From JACCUZ01 sp038246575 (GTDB lineage: Bacteria; Actinomycetota; Actinomycetes; JACCUZ01), in NCBI GenBank assembly GCA_038246575.1, contig JBBRVU010000074.1:1-18440 (forward strand): DNA of 18,440 nucleotides, given 5' to 3'. Numbering within the stretch: position 1 is the stretch's first letter; each line of letters starts with the position of its first letter. The notes beneath the pieces were generated by a model. The model was given only the letters and a program-made list of their open reading frames with translations. It made no database searches and was not told where the DNA came from. Below, piece by piece: positions 6,535-14,887 of the stretch. The position numbers and the translations under genes are program-made.

Positions 6535-7980
6535 ATGGCCAGACGCGAGGCGCACGGTCGGCAGGGAGTCGACTTCCAGGTCGAGGGCGCCGACTACTTC
6601 GAGAGGCGTCAGCTGCGAGGCGGTGTCGCCGGCTGGGTGCTCCTCGCTGGGCTCGGCATCGCCTACGTCATCTCCGGCGACTTCGCCGGCTGGAACTTCG
6701 GGCTCGGTCAAGGAGGCTGGGGTGGGCTGCTGATCGCCACCATCCTGATGGCCGTGATGTACCTGTTCATGGTGTTCGGGCTCGCCGAGTTGTCCTCGAC
6801 GATCTCGACCGCTGGCGGCGGCTACGCGTTCGCCCGCCGGGCGCTCGGGCCGTGGGGCGGTTTCCTCACCGGTACGGCGATCCTCATCGAGTACGCCATC
6901 GCTCCCGCCGCGATCGCCAACTTCATCGGCGCCTACGTCAACTCGCTGTTCGGGATCGAAGGCTGGTACGTCTACCTGATCTTCTACGCGCTCTTCATTG
7001 GCCTGCACCTCTACGGTGTCGGCGAGGCGCTCAAGGTCATGTTTGTGATCACTGCGGTCGCCGTCCTCGCCCTGGTCGTGTTCGTGGCTGCCGCCATCCC
7101 GCAGTTCGACCCGGCCAACCTCACGGACATCCCCGTCACCGACGCGGCGGGAGCGAGCTCGTTCCTGCCCTTCGGGGTGCTCGGAGTCTGGGCCGCGCTG
7201 CCCTACGCCATCTGGTTCTTCCTCGCCGTCGAGGGTGTTCCGCTGGCCGCCGAGGAGACGAAGAACCCGGCCAAGGACATGCCCAAGGGCATCATCGGCG
7301 CGATGCTGACGCTGATCGTCTTCGCCGCCGCGATCTTGACGGTTGCCCCGGCGGCAGCCGGCGCCGAGGTCCTGCAGGAATCGGGCAACCCGCTGGTGGA
7401 GGCGCTCGAGGCGCCGCTGGCGTACGACGGGCAGAACTTCGTCAGCGAGTTCATCAACCTGGTGGGCCTGCTCGGCCTGATCGCGAGCTTCTTCTCGATC
7501 ATCTACGCCTACTCGCGGCAGACGTTCGCCCTGTCTCGGGCCGGCTATCTGCCGAAGATCCTGTCTATCACCGGCAAGCGCAAGACGCCGTTCCTGGCGC
7601 TCATCGTCCCCGGCATCATCGGCTTCGTCATGGCCGTCGTCCAGCAGGGCGACCTGCTCATCCTGGTCGCCGTGTTCGGCGCGACGATCTCCTACATCCT
7701 CATGACGCTCTCCCACATCGTGCTTCGTTACCGCGAGCCCGGCCTAGAGCGCCCCTACCGCACCCCCGGCGGCGTGGTGACCACCGGCATCGCGCTGGTG
7801 CTCGCGTGCATCGCGCTGATCGCCGGCTTCCTGGTCGATACTCGGGTAGTCGTGATCACGGCCGTCGTCTACGCGGTCGCCGTCGCCTACTTCGGCCTCT
7901 ACAGCCGCCACCACATCGTGGGTTCGGCACCGGAGGAGGAGTTCGCGATGATCGAGAGCGCTGAGGCCGAGTTGCACTAG
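6535..7980 (+). CDS. eat: ethanolamine permease (APC superfamily)
   Basis: The 481-residue protein has about 12 transmembrane segments and the amino acid-polyamine-organocation layout: a GDFAGWNFGL segment after the first helix, an AGGGYAFARRALGPWGGFL segment, and AVEGVPLAAEETKNPAKDMPK in the middle loop. These match the ethanolamine permease branch of APC transporters, which import ethanolamine by coupling to ions. ATG 6535 is chosen because AGGAGG (6523-6528) lies 6 nt upstream; the frame is open further upstream without such a signal. It is the first gene of the eut operon, and context supports the substrate. Another small amine or amino acid as substrate is possible but less likely. Confidence 0.82.
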   Translation: MARREAHGRQGVDFQVEGADYFERRQLRGGVAGWVLLAGLGIAYVISGDFAGWNFGLGQGGWGGLLIATILMAVMYLFMVFGLAELSSTISTAGGGYAFARRALGPWGGFLTGTAILIEYAIAPAAIANFIGAYVNSLFGIEGWYVYLIFYALFIGLHLYGVGEALKVMFVITAVAVLALVVFVAAAIPQFDPANLTDIPVTDAAGASSFLPFGVLGVWAALPYAIWFFLAVEGVPLAAEETKNPAKDMPKGIIGAMLTLIVFAAAILTVAPAAAGAEVLQESGNPLVEALEAPLAYDGQNFVSEFINLVGLLGLIASFFSIIYAYSRQTFALSRAGYLPKILSITGKRKTPFLALIVPGIIGFVMAVVQQGDLLILVAVFGATISYILMTLSHIVLRYREPGLERPYRTPGGVVTTGIALVLACIALIAGFLVDTRVVVITAVVYAVAVAYFGLYSRHHIVGSAPEEEFAMIESAEAELH

Positions 7981-8067
7981 CCCAACGTGACGTGGCAGAG
8001 CACCACGAGTCCCAGACTTCGGGGGCGTGCCCCAGTCGCCCCTATGCAGGCTGAGAACGGAGAGAGC

Positions 8068-8358
8068 ATGCGCATCGCGCGCGTCATTGGGTCGGCGGTC
8101 TCCACGGTGAAGGACCCCACCCTGACTGGCCACAAGCTGCTGCTGGTTCGCCAGGCTGACGAGCAAGACACCCTTACAGGCGCAGTGTTTGTCGCCGTCG
8201 ACGGCGTCGGGGCGGGCCCCGACGAGCTGGTGATCGTCGCTGAGGGAAGTGCGGCGCGCCACAGTGCCAAGACCGAGGGCCAGCCGGTCGACGCGCTGAT
8301 CATGGGTATCCTCGACTCGCTCGAGGTCGGAGGCAGCGTGACCTTCCGGAAGAGTTGA
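8068..8358 (+). CDS. eutN: EutN/CcmL-type microcompartment vertex protein (BMC-P)
   Basis: The 96-residue product begins MRIARVIGSAVSTVKDPTLTGHKLLLV and contains AVDGVGAGPDELVIVAEGSAAR, the classic pentameric vertex-protein signature; length equals the family norm of about 95. Pentamers of this protein cap the twelve vertices of the polyhedral shell. ATG 8068 is preceded by GGAGAG (8059-8064). Upstream in-frame codons lack a ribosome-binding site and would add non-homologous residues. It follows the permease after 87 nt and precedes eutA by 7 nt. It is the only vertex gene in the window, so it should seal this compartment. Confidence 0.93.
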   Translation: MRIARVIGSAVSTVKDPTLTGHKLLLVRQADEQDTLTGAVFVAVDGVGAGPDELVIVAEGSAARHSAKTEGQPVDALIMGILDSLEVGGSVTFRKS

Positions 8359-8365
8359 CCGTGCC

Positions 8366-9802
8366 GTGCCCGCCGCCCACCGCGAAGTCCTTAGCGTCGG
8401 CATCGACGTCGGGACGACGACCACCCAAGTTGTCTTCTCCCGCCTGATGCTCCACGACGTGGCGCGACCCGGGCAGGTGCCACGCATCCAGGTCGACGAG
8501 AAGTCGGTGGTCTATAGCAGCGAGGTACACCAGACCCCGCTCAGCGCGCCCGACGAGGTCGACACCGCTGCCCTCACCCGGCTCGTTCGCGAGGAGTACG
8601 GACGGGCAGGCGTCGCGCCGAGCAACATCGAGACCGGTGCGGTCATCATCACCGGCGAGACAGCGCGCACCCACAACGCCGACGCCATCCTCCAGGCGCT
8701 GTCGGCGGAGGCCGGCGACTTCGTCGTCACGATCGCCGGGCCCAACGCCGAAGCCCAGATCGCCGGACGCGGCTCGGGGGTGGCACGCTGGTCGGCCGAG
8801 CATTACGAGCAGGTAACCACGGTCGACGCCGGGGGCGGCACGTCCAACGCCGCCGTCTTCAAGGTGGGTCGGCACCTGGGCTCATCGGCGCTGGCGGTCG
8901 GAGGGCGCCAGGTCGAGATGGATGGCAGCGGGCGCATCCACCGCATTGCGCCGCCCGGCCGTTCCATCCTCGAGCATGCGGGGATCAGCCTGGCGGAGGG
9001 TCAGACCGCGTCCCTGCCGGAACTGCAGCGGTTCTGCGAGGTTATGGCCGACCTGCTCGTCGACCTGATCACGGGCCGCGAGGTCCGGGTCGGGCGCGGA
9101 GTCCAGTTGACCCCGCCGCTGACCGGGACGGAGGCGTCTACGAGCCTGTTCCTCACCGGCGGGATAGGAGCGTGTTACTACTCCCGGCTTCCAGTGGAGA
9201 CGGTGGGCCAGGTCGCGGCCTACGGCGACGTCGGACCGCTGCTCGCGGACGCTCTCCACCGCAACGACCGGCTGCGCCGGCTCACCGTGCGCCAGCCTCC
9301 GGAGACCATGCGCGCAACGGTCCTCGGTGCCGCCGGGCAAACGGTGACACTGAGCGGGTCGACCATCTGGGCCGACCGAGCCCTGCTGCCGCTGCGCAAC
9401 GTGCCGGTGCTGCGTCCCGCGATGCCCGGACGTGGCGGCGGGCCGCCGTTCAGCGTAGCCGTCGGTGAAGCGCTCGCGCGCTGGGACCTCGATGCCGACT
9501 CAATGGTCGCCGTCGTCATCGACCTGCCACAGGAGATGGGTTACGCGGCGCTGACCGCCGTGGCCCAGGAGATCGTGGCCTACCACGACGCCGGGCACAG
9601 CGGCCGCCCGCTGGTGCTCGTTATGGCGCAGGACTACGCGCAGGTGCTTGGCCAGACCATCCAGGCGGCCCGCCCCGGCCTCCCACTGCTCGTCATCGAC
9701 CAGGTTGGCCTGGGCGAGGGTGATTTCATTGACATCGGCGAGCCGATGCTCGATGGTCGGGCGGTGCCGCTGTCGATCAAGACCCTGGTGTTCTATGACT
9801 AG
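8366..9802 (+). CDS. eutA: ethanolamine ammonia-lyase reactivating factor EutA
   Basis: EutA is an ATP-dependent chaperone that releases damaged cobalamin from ethanolamine ammonia-lyase so fresh adenosylcobalamin can bind. The 478-residue protein fits the family (about 467 in E. coli). It shows an actin/Hsp70-like ATPase fold: phosphate-1 loop VGIDVGTTTTQVVFSRL near residues 11-27, phosphate-2 motif VDAGGGTSNAAVF near 155, and FLTGGIG near 265. Family-specific GSTIWADRALLPLRNVPV and the C-terminal GDFIDIGEPMLDG are also present. GTG 8366 is 7 nt after eutN with only a weak GGAAGAG upstream, so translation may depend on coupling. The lyase genes follow directly. Confidence 0.95.
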   Translation: MPAAHREVLSVGIDVGTTTTQVVFSRLMLHDVARPGQVPRIQVDEKSVVYSSEVHQTPLSAPDEVDTAALTRLVREEYGRAGVAPSNIETGAVIITGETARTHNADAILQALSAEAGDFVVTIAGPNAEAQIAGRGSGVARWSAEHYEQVTTVDAGGGTSNAAVFKVGRHLGSSALAVGGRQVEMDGSGRIHRIAPPGRSILEHAGISLAEGQTASLPELQRFCEVMADLLVDLITGREVRVGRGVQLTPPLTGTEASTSLFLTGGIGACYYSRLPVETVGQVAAYGDVGPLLADALHRNDRLRRLTVRQPPETMRATVLGAAGQTVTLSGSTIWADRALLPLRNVPVLRPAMPGRGGGPPFSVAVGEALARWDLDADSMVAVVIDLPQEMGYAALTAVAQEIVAYHDAGHSGRPLVLVMAQDYAQVLGQTIQAARPGLPLLVIDQVGLGEGDFIDIGEPMLDGRAVPLSIKTLVFYD

Positions 9803-9844
9803 CGGCCATGCAGACCCTGCCCCTACTCCGAAGGGTGTTCGCCG

Positions 9845-11212
9845 ATGCGGCTAGCCGTGACACTGTTCGGTCACCACTACGAGTTCCGCGACGTCAAGGA
9901 CCTCCTGGCTAAGGCGAACGAGGAGAAGTCTGGTGACCAGCTGGCCGGCGTCGCCGCCCGCTCGGCGGCCGAGCGCATGGCCGCCAAGCACGTGCTCGCC
10001 GAGGTGAGTCTGGAGACGCTGCGGGCGAACCCGGCCGTGGCCTACGACGAGGACGAGGTCACACGGGTCATCGACGAGGCGGTCAACGAGACGGTCTACG
10101 CCGAGATCAAAGGAGTGACAGTCGGGGAGCTGCGCGAGTGGCTGTTGGCCGACACCACGACACCCGAGATGATCCGCCGGGCAGGCAACGGGATGACTGC
10201 CGAGATGATCGCCGCCGTCACCAAGCTCATGTCCAACCTCGACCTCATGCTCGCGGCCAGCAAGATCAGGGTCGTGAAGCACTGCGCCAACACGATCGGC
10301 CTACCGGGCACGCTTGGCTCCCGCTGCCAGCCCAACCACCCCACTGACTCGGTGGAGGGGATCCGCGCGGAGATATACGAGGGGCTCAGTTTCGGCTCCG
10401 GCGACAGCGTGATCGGCATCAACCCCTCCGACGACTCCCTCGGCAGCGTGGCGCGGCTCCTGGAGATGACGCACGAGGTCATCACGCGCTGGGAGATCCC
10501 CACCCAGAACTGTGTCCTGGCCCACGTGACCACGCAGATGGAGGCCTTGCAGAAGGGCGCCCCGGCCGGACTCGTGTTCCAGAGCCTCGCCGGGTCGCAG
10601 CGCGGGAACGATTCCTTCGGCATCGACGTCGGCATGCTCGACGAGGCCTACGCGCTGGCCAAACGCTACGGCGTGGCCACCGGACCGAACTACATGTACT
10701 TCGAGACGGGCCAGGGCTCGGAACTTTCGGCCGACGCCCACCACGGCGCCGACCAGGTCGTCATGGAGGCCCGCTGTTACGGGCTAGCCAAGCGGTACGA
10801 CCCCTTCCAGCTCAACACCGTCGTCGGGTTCATCGGCCCTGAGTACCTCTACGACTCGACTCAGATCACCCGGGCTGGCCTCGAAGATCATTTTATGGGC
10901 AAACTCACCGGCATCTCCATGGGCGCCGACGTCTGCTACACCAACCACGCCCGCTCCACGCAGAACGAGCTGGAGAATTTGGCCGTCCTGCTAGGCGCTG
11001 CCGGCGTCAACTACATCATGGGCATTCCGATGGGAGACGACGCGATGCTGAGCTACCAGAGCTCGAGCTACCACGACGCGCCGAGCCTGCGACAGTTGCT
11101 CGGGCTGCGGCCGTTGCCGGAGTTCGAGACGTGGATGGAGGGTCTGGGCCTGCTGCGCGACGGCCGGCTCACCGACAGGGCCGGCGACGCATCGTTCTTC
11201 CTGGGCCGCTAG
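9845..11212 (+). CDS. eutB: ethanolamine ammonia-lyase large subunit EutB
   Basis: EutB is the catalytic TIM-barrel subunit that converts ethanolamine to acetaldehyde and ammonia using adenosylcobalamin. The 455 residues align without gaps at key positions to the enteric enzyme (453). The residues known to contact substrate in Salmonella occur at the same numbers: Arg160 and Gln162 (RCQPN), Asn193 (IGINP), Glu287 (YFETGQGS), Phe329 (GFIGPEYLY) and Asp362 (MGADVCYTNHA). ATG 9845 gives the expected N-terminus (RLAVTLFGHHYEFRDVKDLL); an AAGG lies 10 nt upstream. It is 42 nt after eutA and 11 nt before eutC. All visible active-site residues are intact, so the enzyme should be functional. Confidence 0.97.
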   Translation: MRLAVTLFGHHYEFRDVKDLLAKANEEKSGDQLAGVAARSAAERMAAKHVLAEVSLETLRANPAVAYDEDEVTRVIDEAVNETVYAEIKGVTVGELREWLLADTTTPEMIRRAGNGMTAEMIAAVTKLMSNLDLMLAASKIRVVKHCANTIGLPGTLGSRCQPNHPTDSVEGIRAEIYEGLSFGSGDSVIGINPSDDSLGSVARLLEMTHEVITRWEIPTQNCVLAHVTTQMEALQKGAPAGLVFQSLAGSQRGNDSFGIDVGMLDEAYALAKRYGVATGPNYMYFETGQGSELSADAHHGADQVVMEARCYGLAKRYDPFQLNTVVGFIGPEYLYDSTQITRAGLEDHFMGKLTGISMGADVCYTNHARSTQNELENLAVLLGAAGVNYIMGIPMGDDAMLSYQSSSYHDAPSLRQLLGLRPLPEFETWMEGLGLLRDGRLTDRAGDASFFLGR

Positions 11213-11223
11213 GAGCAATGGGC

Positions 11224-12237
11224 ATGGCAGGTACCACGGCAGACGTCACAGCTGCTGACGTGCGAGCAATCGTCGAGGCGGTGCTGGCCGAACTGCGCGC
11301 AGCTCCCGACCGCGTGCCTGCGCACGCACCGGCGGCCCGGAGCGCCCCATCAGCTGCAGTGGCCCCGGTGGCCGCGGCGCCCCCGGCGCCTCCCGCGACC
11401 CCGGTGCCACCAGCCGCCTCACCGGCGGCGCGGCTGAGTGAGACCGGTCCCGACATCGACCTCGCCGACCCGACGGCGCCCGAGGCGCGCCGACGCATCG
11501 GCGTCGAGCAGCCCGCCAATCCGACCGGGCTCGCCAACCTCGTAGCCTCCACGACGGCACGCATCGGCGTGGGACGCGCGGGTCCACGCCCGCGCACGCG
11601 CACATCACTGCTGTTCTCTGCCGACCACGCGGTCACCCAGGACGCCATCTTCGGCGACGTGCCAACCGCGCTGCTCGAGCAGTTCGGTCTGTTCACGGTG
11701 CAGACACGGGTGAGCACCCAGGACGAGTACCTGTTACGCCCGGACCTCGGCCGGCTGCTCTCGGACGAGGCCAAGGCCACGGTCGCCGAGCGGTGCGCAC
11801 GAAACCCGCAAGTCCAGGTCGTCGTCGGCGACGGCCTGTCAGCGGCGGCGGTCACGAACAACTTGCCGCAGATCTACCCCGTCATCGAGGAGGGGCTGCG
11901 CTCGGCCGGACTGTCGGTCGGAACCCCCTTCTTCGTGCGCTACTGCCGCGTCGGCGTCATCAACGACATCAACGGCATCATCGGCGCCGACGTCGTCGTG
12001 CTCCTGATCGGCGAGCGCCCCGGCCTGGGGGTCGCCGACGCCCTCAGCATCTACTCTGGGTGGCGCCCCACCACCGGCAAGACCGACGCGCACCGTGACG
12101 TCATCTGCATGATCACCCAGAACGGTGGCACGAACCCGCTCGAGGCCGGCGCGTTCGCGGTCGAACACGTCCGCAACGTAATCGCCCACCAGGCCAGCGG
12201 CGTCGAGCTCCGGTTGACCCAGAGTGGGAGCCGATGA
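11224..12237 (+). CDS. eutC: ethanolamine ammonia-lyase small subunit EutC
   Basis: EutC completes the lyase and helps bind the cobalamin between subunits. The conserved core runs from about residue 80 to the end and includes LFSADHAVTQDAIFGDVP, VVVGDGLSAAAVTNNLPQ, RYCRVGVINDINGIIGADVV and GERPGLGVADALSIY. From ATG 11224 (AGGAG 8 nt upstream; ATG 11218 has only 2 nt spacing) the protein is 337 residues, longer than enteric EutC (~295). The extra length is an N-terminal amphipathic helix (residues 8-25, DVTAADVRAIVEAVLAELR) and a Pro/Ala-rich linker (27-69). Such a helix plus linker is the layout of an encapsulation peptide, and the EutC N-terminus is known to target EutBC to microcompartments in enterics. 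Confidence 0.95.
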   Translation: MAGTTADVTAADVRAIVEAVLAELRAAPDRVPAHAPAARSAPSAAVAPVAAAPPAPPATPVPPAASPAARLSETGPDIDLADPTAPEARRRIGVEQPANPTGLANLVASTTARIGVGRAGPRPRTRTSLLFSADHAVTQDAIFGDVPTALLEQFGLFTVQTRVSTQDEYLLRPDLGRLLSDEAKATVAERCARNPQVQVVVGDGLSAAAVTNNLPQIYPVIEEGLRSAGLSVGTPFFVRYCRVGVINDINGIIGADVVVLLIGERPGLGVADALSIYSGWRPTTGKTDAHRDVICMITQNGGTNPLEAGAFAVEHVRNVIAHQASGVELRLTQSGSR

Positions 12238-12893
12238 TGGCCATCCTCGACCCGATCAAGCCTAGGATCCTCGCCACCCGGGTAATCCCCAACGTCGACC
12301 GTGCCTTCGCCGGCCGGCTGGGGCTGCGCGACGACCAGCGCAGCCTGGCCGTCATCACCTGCGACATCGACGACAGCCTGTACGCCTCCCTCGACGAGGC
12401 CACGAAGAAGGCAGAGGTCGAGGTCGTCTACGCGCACAGCTTCTACGCCGGTTCCGCGCACGCCTCGGGGCCACTCTCCGGCGAGATCATCGGGATCCTC
12501 GCCGGCCCTACACCCGCAGAGGTGCGAGCCGGACTGCTCGCCGCCATCGCCTACGCTGAGGATGAGGCGTGGTTCTATGCCGCCGACGAGGCCGGCGAAC
12601 TCGCCTTCTTCGCCCACCCGATCTCGCGCACCGGCAGTTACCTGAGCAAGGAGGCCGGCGTGGCCGAAGGCACACCACTCGCCTATCTCATCGCCCCGCC
12701 GCTCGAGGCCACCTTCGCGCTCGACGCTGCACTCAAGGCCGCCGACGTCGAGCTGAAGGTGTGGTTCGAGCCGCCCTCGGAGACCAACTTCTCTGGCGGG
12801 CACCTGGTGGGCACGCAGAGCGCGGTGGTGGCCGCCTGCAACGCCTTTCGCGAAACCGTGCTCGACGTCGCAGCCGTCCCCCGGGAGGTTTGA
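12237..12893 (+). CDS. eutL: EutL tandem-domain shell trimer (BMC-T)
   Basis: EutL has two circularly permuted BMC domains and forms trimers with a large gated pore in the shell. The 218-residue product aligns along its whole length with enteric EutL (219): AILDPIKPRILATRVI at the start, DEATKKAEVEVVYAHSFYAG, GPLSGEIIGILAGPTPAEV, ISRTGSYLSKEAGV, then PPLEATFALDAALKAADVEL and PPSETNFSGG. ATG 12237 matches the family N-terminus (M-x-A-L/I-D) and has GGGAG 6 nt upstream; ATG 12234 is the alternative. The start overlaps the eutC stop by one base (TGATG). Its presence alongside the second tandem shell protein at 16322 is unusual. Confidence 0.95.
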   Translation: MAILDPIKPRILATRVIPNVDRAFAGRLGLRDDQRSLAVITCDIDDSLYASLDEATKKAEVEVVYAHSFYAGSAHASGPLSGEIIGILAGPTPAEVRAGLLAAIAYAEDEAWFYAADEAGELAFFAHPISRTGSYLSKEAGVAEGTPLAYLIAPPLEATFALDAALKAADVELKVWFEPPSETNFSGGHLVGTQSAVVAACNAFRETVLDVAAVPREV

Positions 12894-12894
12894 G

Positions 12895-14406
12895 GTGGCC
12901 GAGCACATCGACGACGACCTGCGGTCGATGCAAGAGGCGCGCCGGCTGGCGCTGGCCGCCCGCGCGGCGCAACGCACGTTCGCGACCACCACCCAGGAAC
13001 AGGTCGACCGCGTCTGTGCGGCCATGGCCGACGCGGTGTGCCGCGATGCGGCCCGACTCGGGCAACTGGCCCACGACGAGACGGGCTACGGGGTGGCCCG
13101 GCACAAGCAGATCAAGATCGAGTTTGCCTCTCGAACGGTTTGGGATTCGATCCGCGACATCCGAACTGTCGGGGTGCTCAGCCGCGACGAGGAACGCCGC
13201 ACCGTCGAGATCGGCTGGCCGGTGGGTGTGGTCGTCGGGCTCACGCCGTCAACGAACCCGAGCTCCACCGCGGTCTTCAAGGTGCTCATCGCCGTGAAGG
13301 CACGCAACGCCGCGATCATCGCGCCCCACCCAGCAGCCAAGGCCTCGACGTACGAAGCTGTACGCCTCATGGCCGAGGCCGGGGAGCGGGCCGGCATGCC
13401 GACCGGGCTCGTGTCGTGCATGCGTGAAGTCAGCCTGGCCGGCTCGCAGGAACTCATGCGCCACCACGCAACGTCGCTGATCCTGGCGACCGGCGGCACA
13501 CCGATGGTGCGGGCTGCGCACAGCACCGGCAAACCCGCCATCGGCGTCGGCCCGGGCAACGTGCCCGCCTACGTCGACCGAAGCGCCGACGTCGCGGCCG
13601 CGGCCAGCGCCCTAGTCAACAGCAAGGCCTTCGACTCGTCGGTGATCTGCGCGACCGAGCAGTCTGTCGTCGCCGACGCGCCGATCGCCTCCGCGCTGCG
13701 GACCGAGATGCAGCGCCTGGGCGCCTACTGGGTCAGCGACGCGCAGAAATCAGCCCTCGAGCGCACCCTTTTCACACCGGTCGGCGGCATCGACCCACGC
13801 GCGGTCGGGAAGACACCGCAACAGCTCGCCGGCCTGGCCGGCATCGACGTCCCGGCGCCGGCTCGAATCCTCGTCGCCGACCTACACACGGTGGGCCGCG
13901 ACGAACCGCTGAGCGGCGAGAAGCTCACCACCGTGCTCGGCTTCTATGTTGAGGACGGGTGGCGGGCCGGTTGCGAGCGCTCCATCGAGTTGCTGCGCTA
14001 CGGCGGCGACGGGCACTCCCTGGTGATCCACGCCACCGACGAAGACGTGATCCTCGCTTTCGGCATCGAGAAGCCAGCGTTCCGCATCGTCGTCAACACC
14101 TGGGGCACGCTGGGTGCCATCGGCGAGACGACCGGCGTGATGCCCTCGATGACCCTGGCCCCGGGAGGCGTCGGAGGCGCCGTCGTCAGCGACAACATCA
14201 CCGTGCGTCACGTCCTCAACATCAAGCGAGTGGCCTACCCCCTACACGATCCTCCCGAGGCCGCCTACGAGCACGCCCCCGATGTGCGCGACGCCCCGGT
14301 CAGCTCGGCCTCACGGAGCGTTGGCGCCCGAACTTCCGAGCTTGCCGACGACCAGATCGACCGCATGGTGCGCCGTGTCCTCGAAGAGTTGGGGAGCAGA
14401 TCGTGA
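12895..14406 (+). CDS. eutE: acylating acetaldehyde dehydrogenase EutE with C-terminal targeting helix
   Basis: The enzyme oxidises acetaldehyde with CoA and NAD to acetyl-CoA inside the compartment. It is 503 residues. Motifs in order: PVGVVVGLTPSTNPSSTAVF (105-128), the cofactor region KPAIGVGPGNVPAYVDRSAD (213-232), and catalytic Cys252 in SKAFDSSVICATEQSVV. The wording around these motifs is closer to the AdhE and glycyl-radical-microcompartment dehydrogenases than to enteric EutE, from memory. The N-terminus lacks the enteric N-terminal targeting helix. Instead the C-terminus, after a Ser/Ala-rich linker (~465-480), ends in ELADDQIDRMVRRVLEELG, an encapsulation-peptide-like helix. GTG 12895 lies 1 nt after the eutL stop with GAGG upstream. 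Confidence 0.93.
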   Translation: MAEHIDDDLRSMQEARRLALAARAAQRTFATTTQEQVDRVCAAMADAVCRDAARLGQLAHDETGYGVARHKQIKIEFASRTVWDSIRDIRTVGVLSRDEERRTVEIGWPVGVVVGLTPSTNPSSTAVFKVLIAVKARNAAIIAPHPAAKASTYEAVRLMAEAGERAGMPTGLVSCMREVSLAGSQELMRHHATSLILATGGTPMVRAAHSTGKPAIGVGPGNVPAYVDRSADVAAAASALVNSKAFDSSVICATEQSVVADAPIASALRTEMQRLGAYWVSDAQKSALERTLFTPVGGIDPRAVGKTPQQLAGLAGIDVPAPARILVADLHTVGRDEPLSGEKLTTVLGFYVEDGWRAGCERSIELLRYGGDGHSLVIHATDEDVILAFGIEKPAFRIVVNTWGTLGAIGETTGVMPSMTLAPGGVGGAVVSDNITVRHVLNIKRVAYPLHDPPEAAYEHAPDVRDAPVSSASRSVGARTSELADDQIDRMVRRVLEELGSRS

Positions 14407-14543
14407 CCGAGCCCATCCCCCCCGACCAGCCCACTGTCCAACCAAGGCCCCGCCAGCGCTCGCGCCCCCCGCCGGGGGCGTCGCTCACGACGACATCATC
14501 GGCACCAATCCCCGCAACCGGCACGGCGACGAGAGGAAATCCA

Positions 14544-14852
14544 GTGGCGAACCCACAGATGATCGCGCTCGGCATGATCGAGACGCGTGGGCTGGTCGGT
14601 TCGATCGAGGCGGCAGACGCAATGGTCAAGGCTGCCAACGTCACGCTGATCGGCAAGGAGCAGATCGGCGGCGGTTACGTGACCGTGATGGTGCGCGGAG
14701 ACGTGGGTGCGGTGAAGGCCGCGACCGACGCCGGCGCTGCAGCCGCCCAGCGCGTCGGCGAGCTCGTGAGCGTGCACGTGATCCCTCGCCCGCACGGCGA
14801 CGTCGAGTTCATTCTGCCGGCCCAGAACCCGGGTGCAGGTCCGGCCAAGTGA
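14544..14852 (+). CDS. eutM: EutM/PduA-type hexameric shell protein (BMC-H)
   Basis: This is the major single-domain shell tile. The 102-residue product contains the complete BMC signature: MIALGMIETRGLVGSIEAAD at the start, the pore loop KEQIGGGYVTVMVRGDVGAV, and AQRVGELVSVHVIPRPHGDV near the end. It is close to enteric EutM over its whole length, with a short tail (LPAQNPGAGPAK). GTG 14544 has GAGAGGA (14531-14537) 6 nt upstream and gives the family N-terminus. The frame is open back to a GTG at 14403 that overlaps the eutE stop (GTGA), so a longer form with a 47-residue Pro/Thr-rich extension cannot be excluded. It is the only BMC-H gene in the window. Confidence 0.93.
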   Translation: MANPQMIALGMIETRGLVGSIEAADAMVKAANVTLIGKEQIGGGYVTVMVRGDVGAVKAATDAGAAAAQRVGELVSVHVIPRPHGDVEFILPAQNPGAGPAK

Positions 14853-14887
14853 GCGCTGCCGCTCGCCACTGACACCGGAGGCGTGCC

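Noticed and set aside
6508..7716. 402-codon open frame on the minus strand antisense to the permease
   Set aside because: Composition is dominated by Asp, Glu, Arg, His and Gln as expected from the complement of a GC-rich membrane protein gene; no ribosome-binding site or domain.
12051..13025. 324-codon minus-strand frame across the eutC/eutL/eutE junction
   Set aside because: It lies opposite three well-supported genes and has no recognisable domain; a by-product of GC bias.
14234..14872. Alternative frames across the eutE end and eutM suggesting an extra gene
   Set aside because: They overlap well-supported genes; only the short 14475-14540 stretch has unusual coding character, reported as a finding instead.
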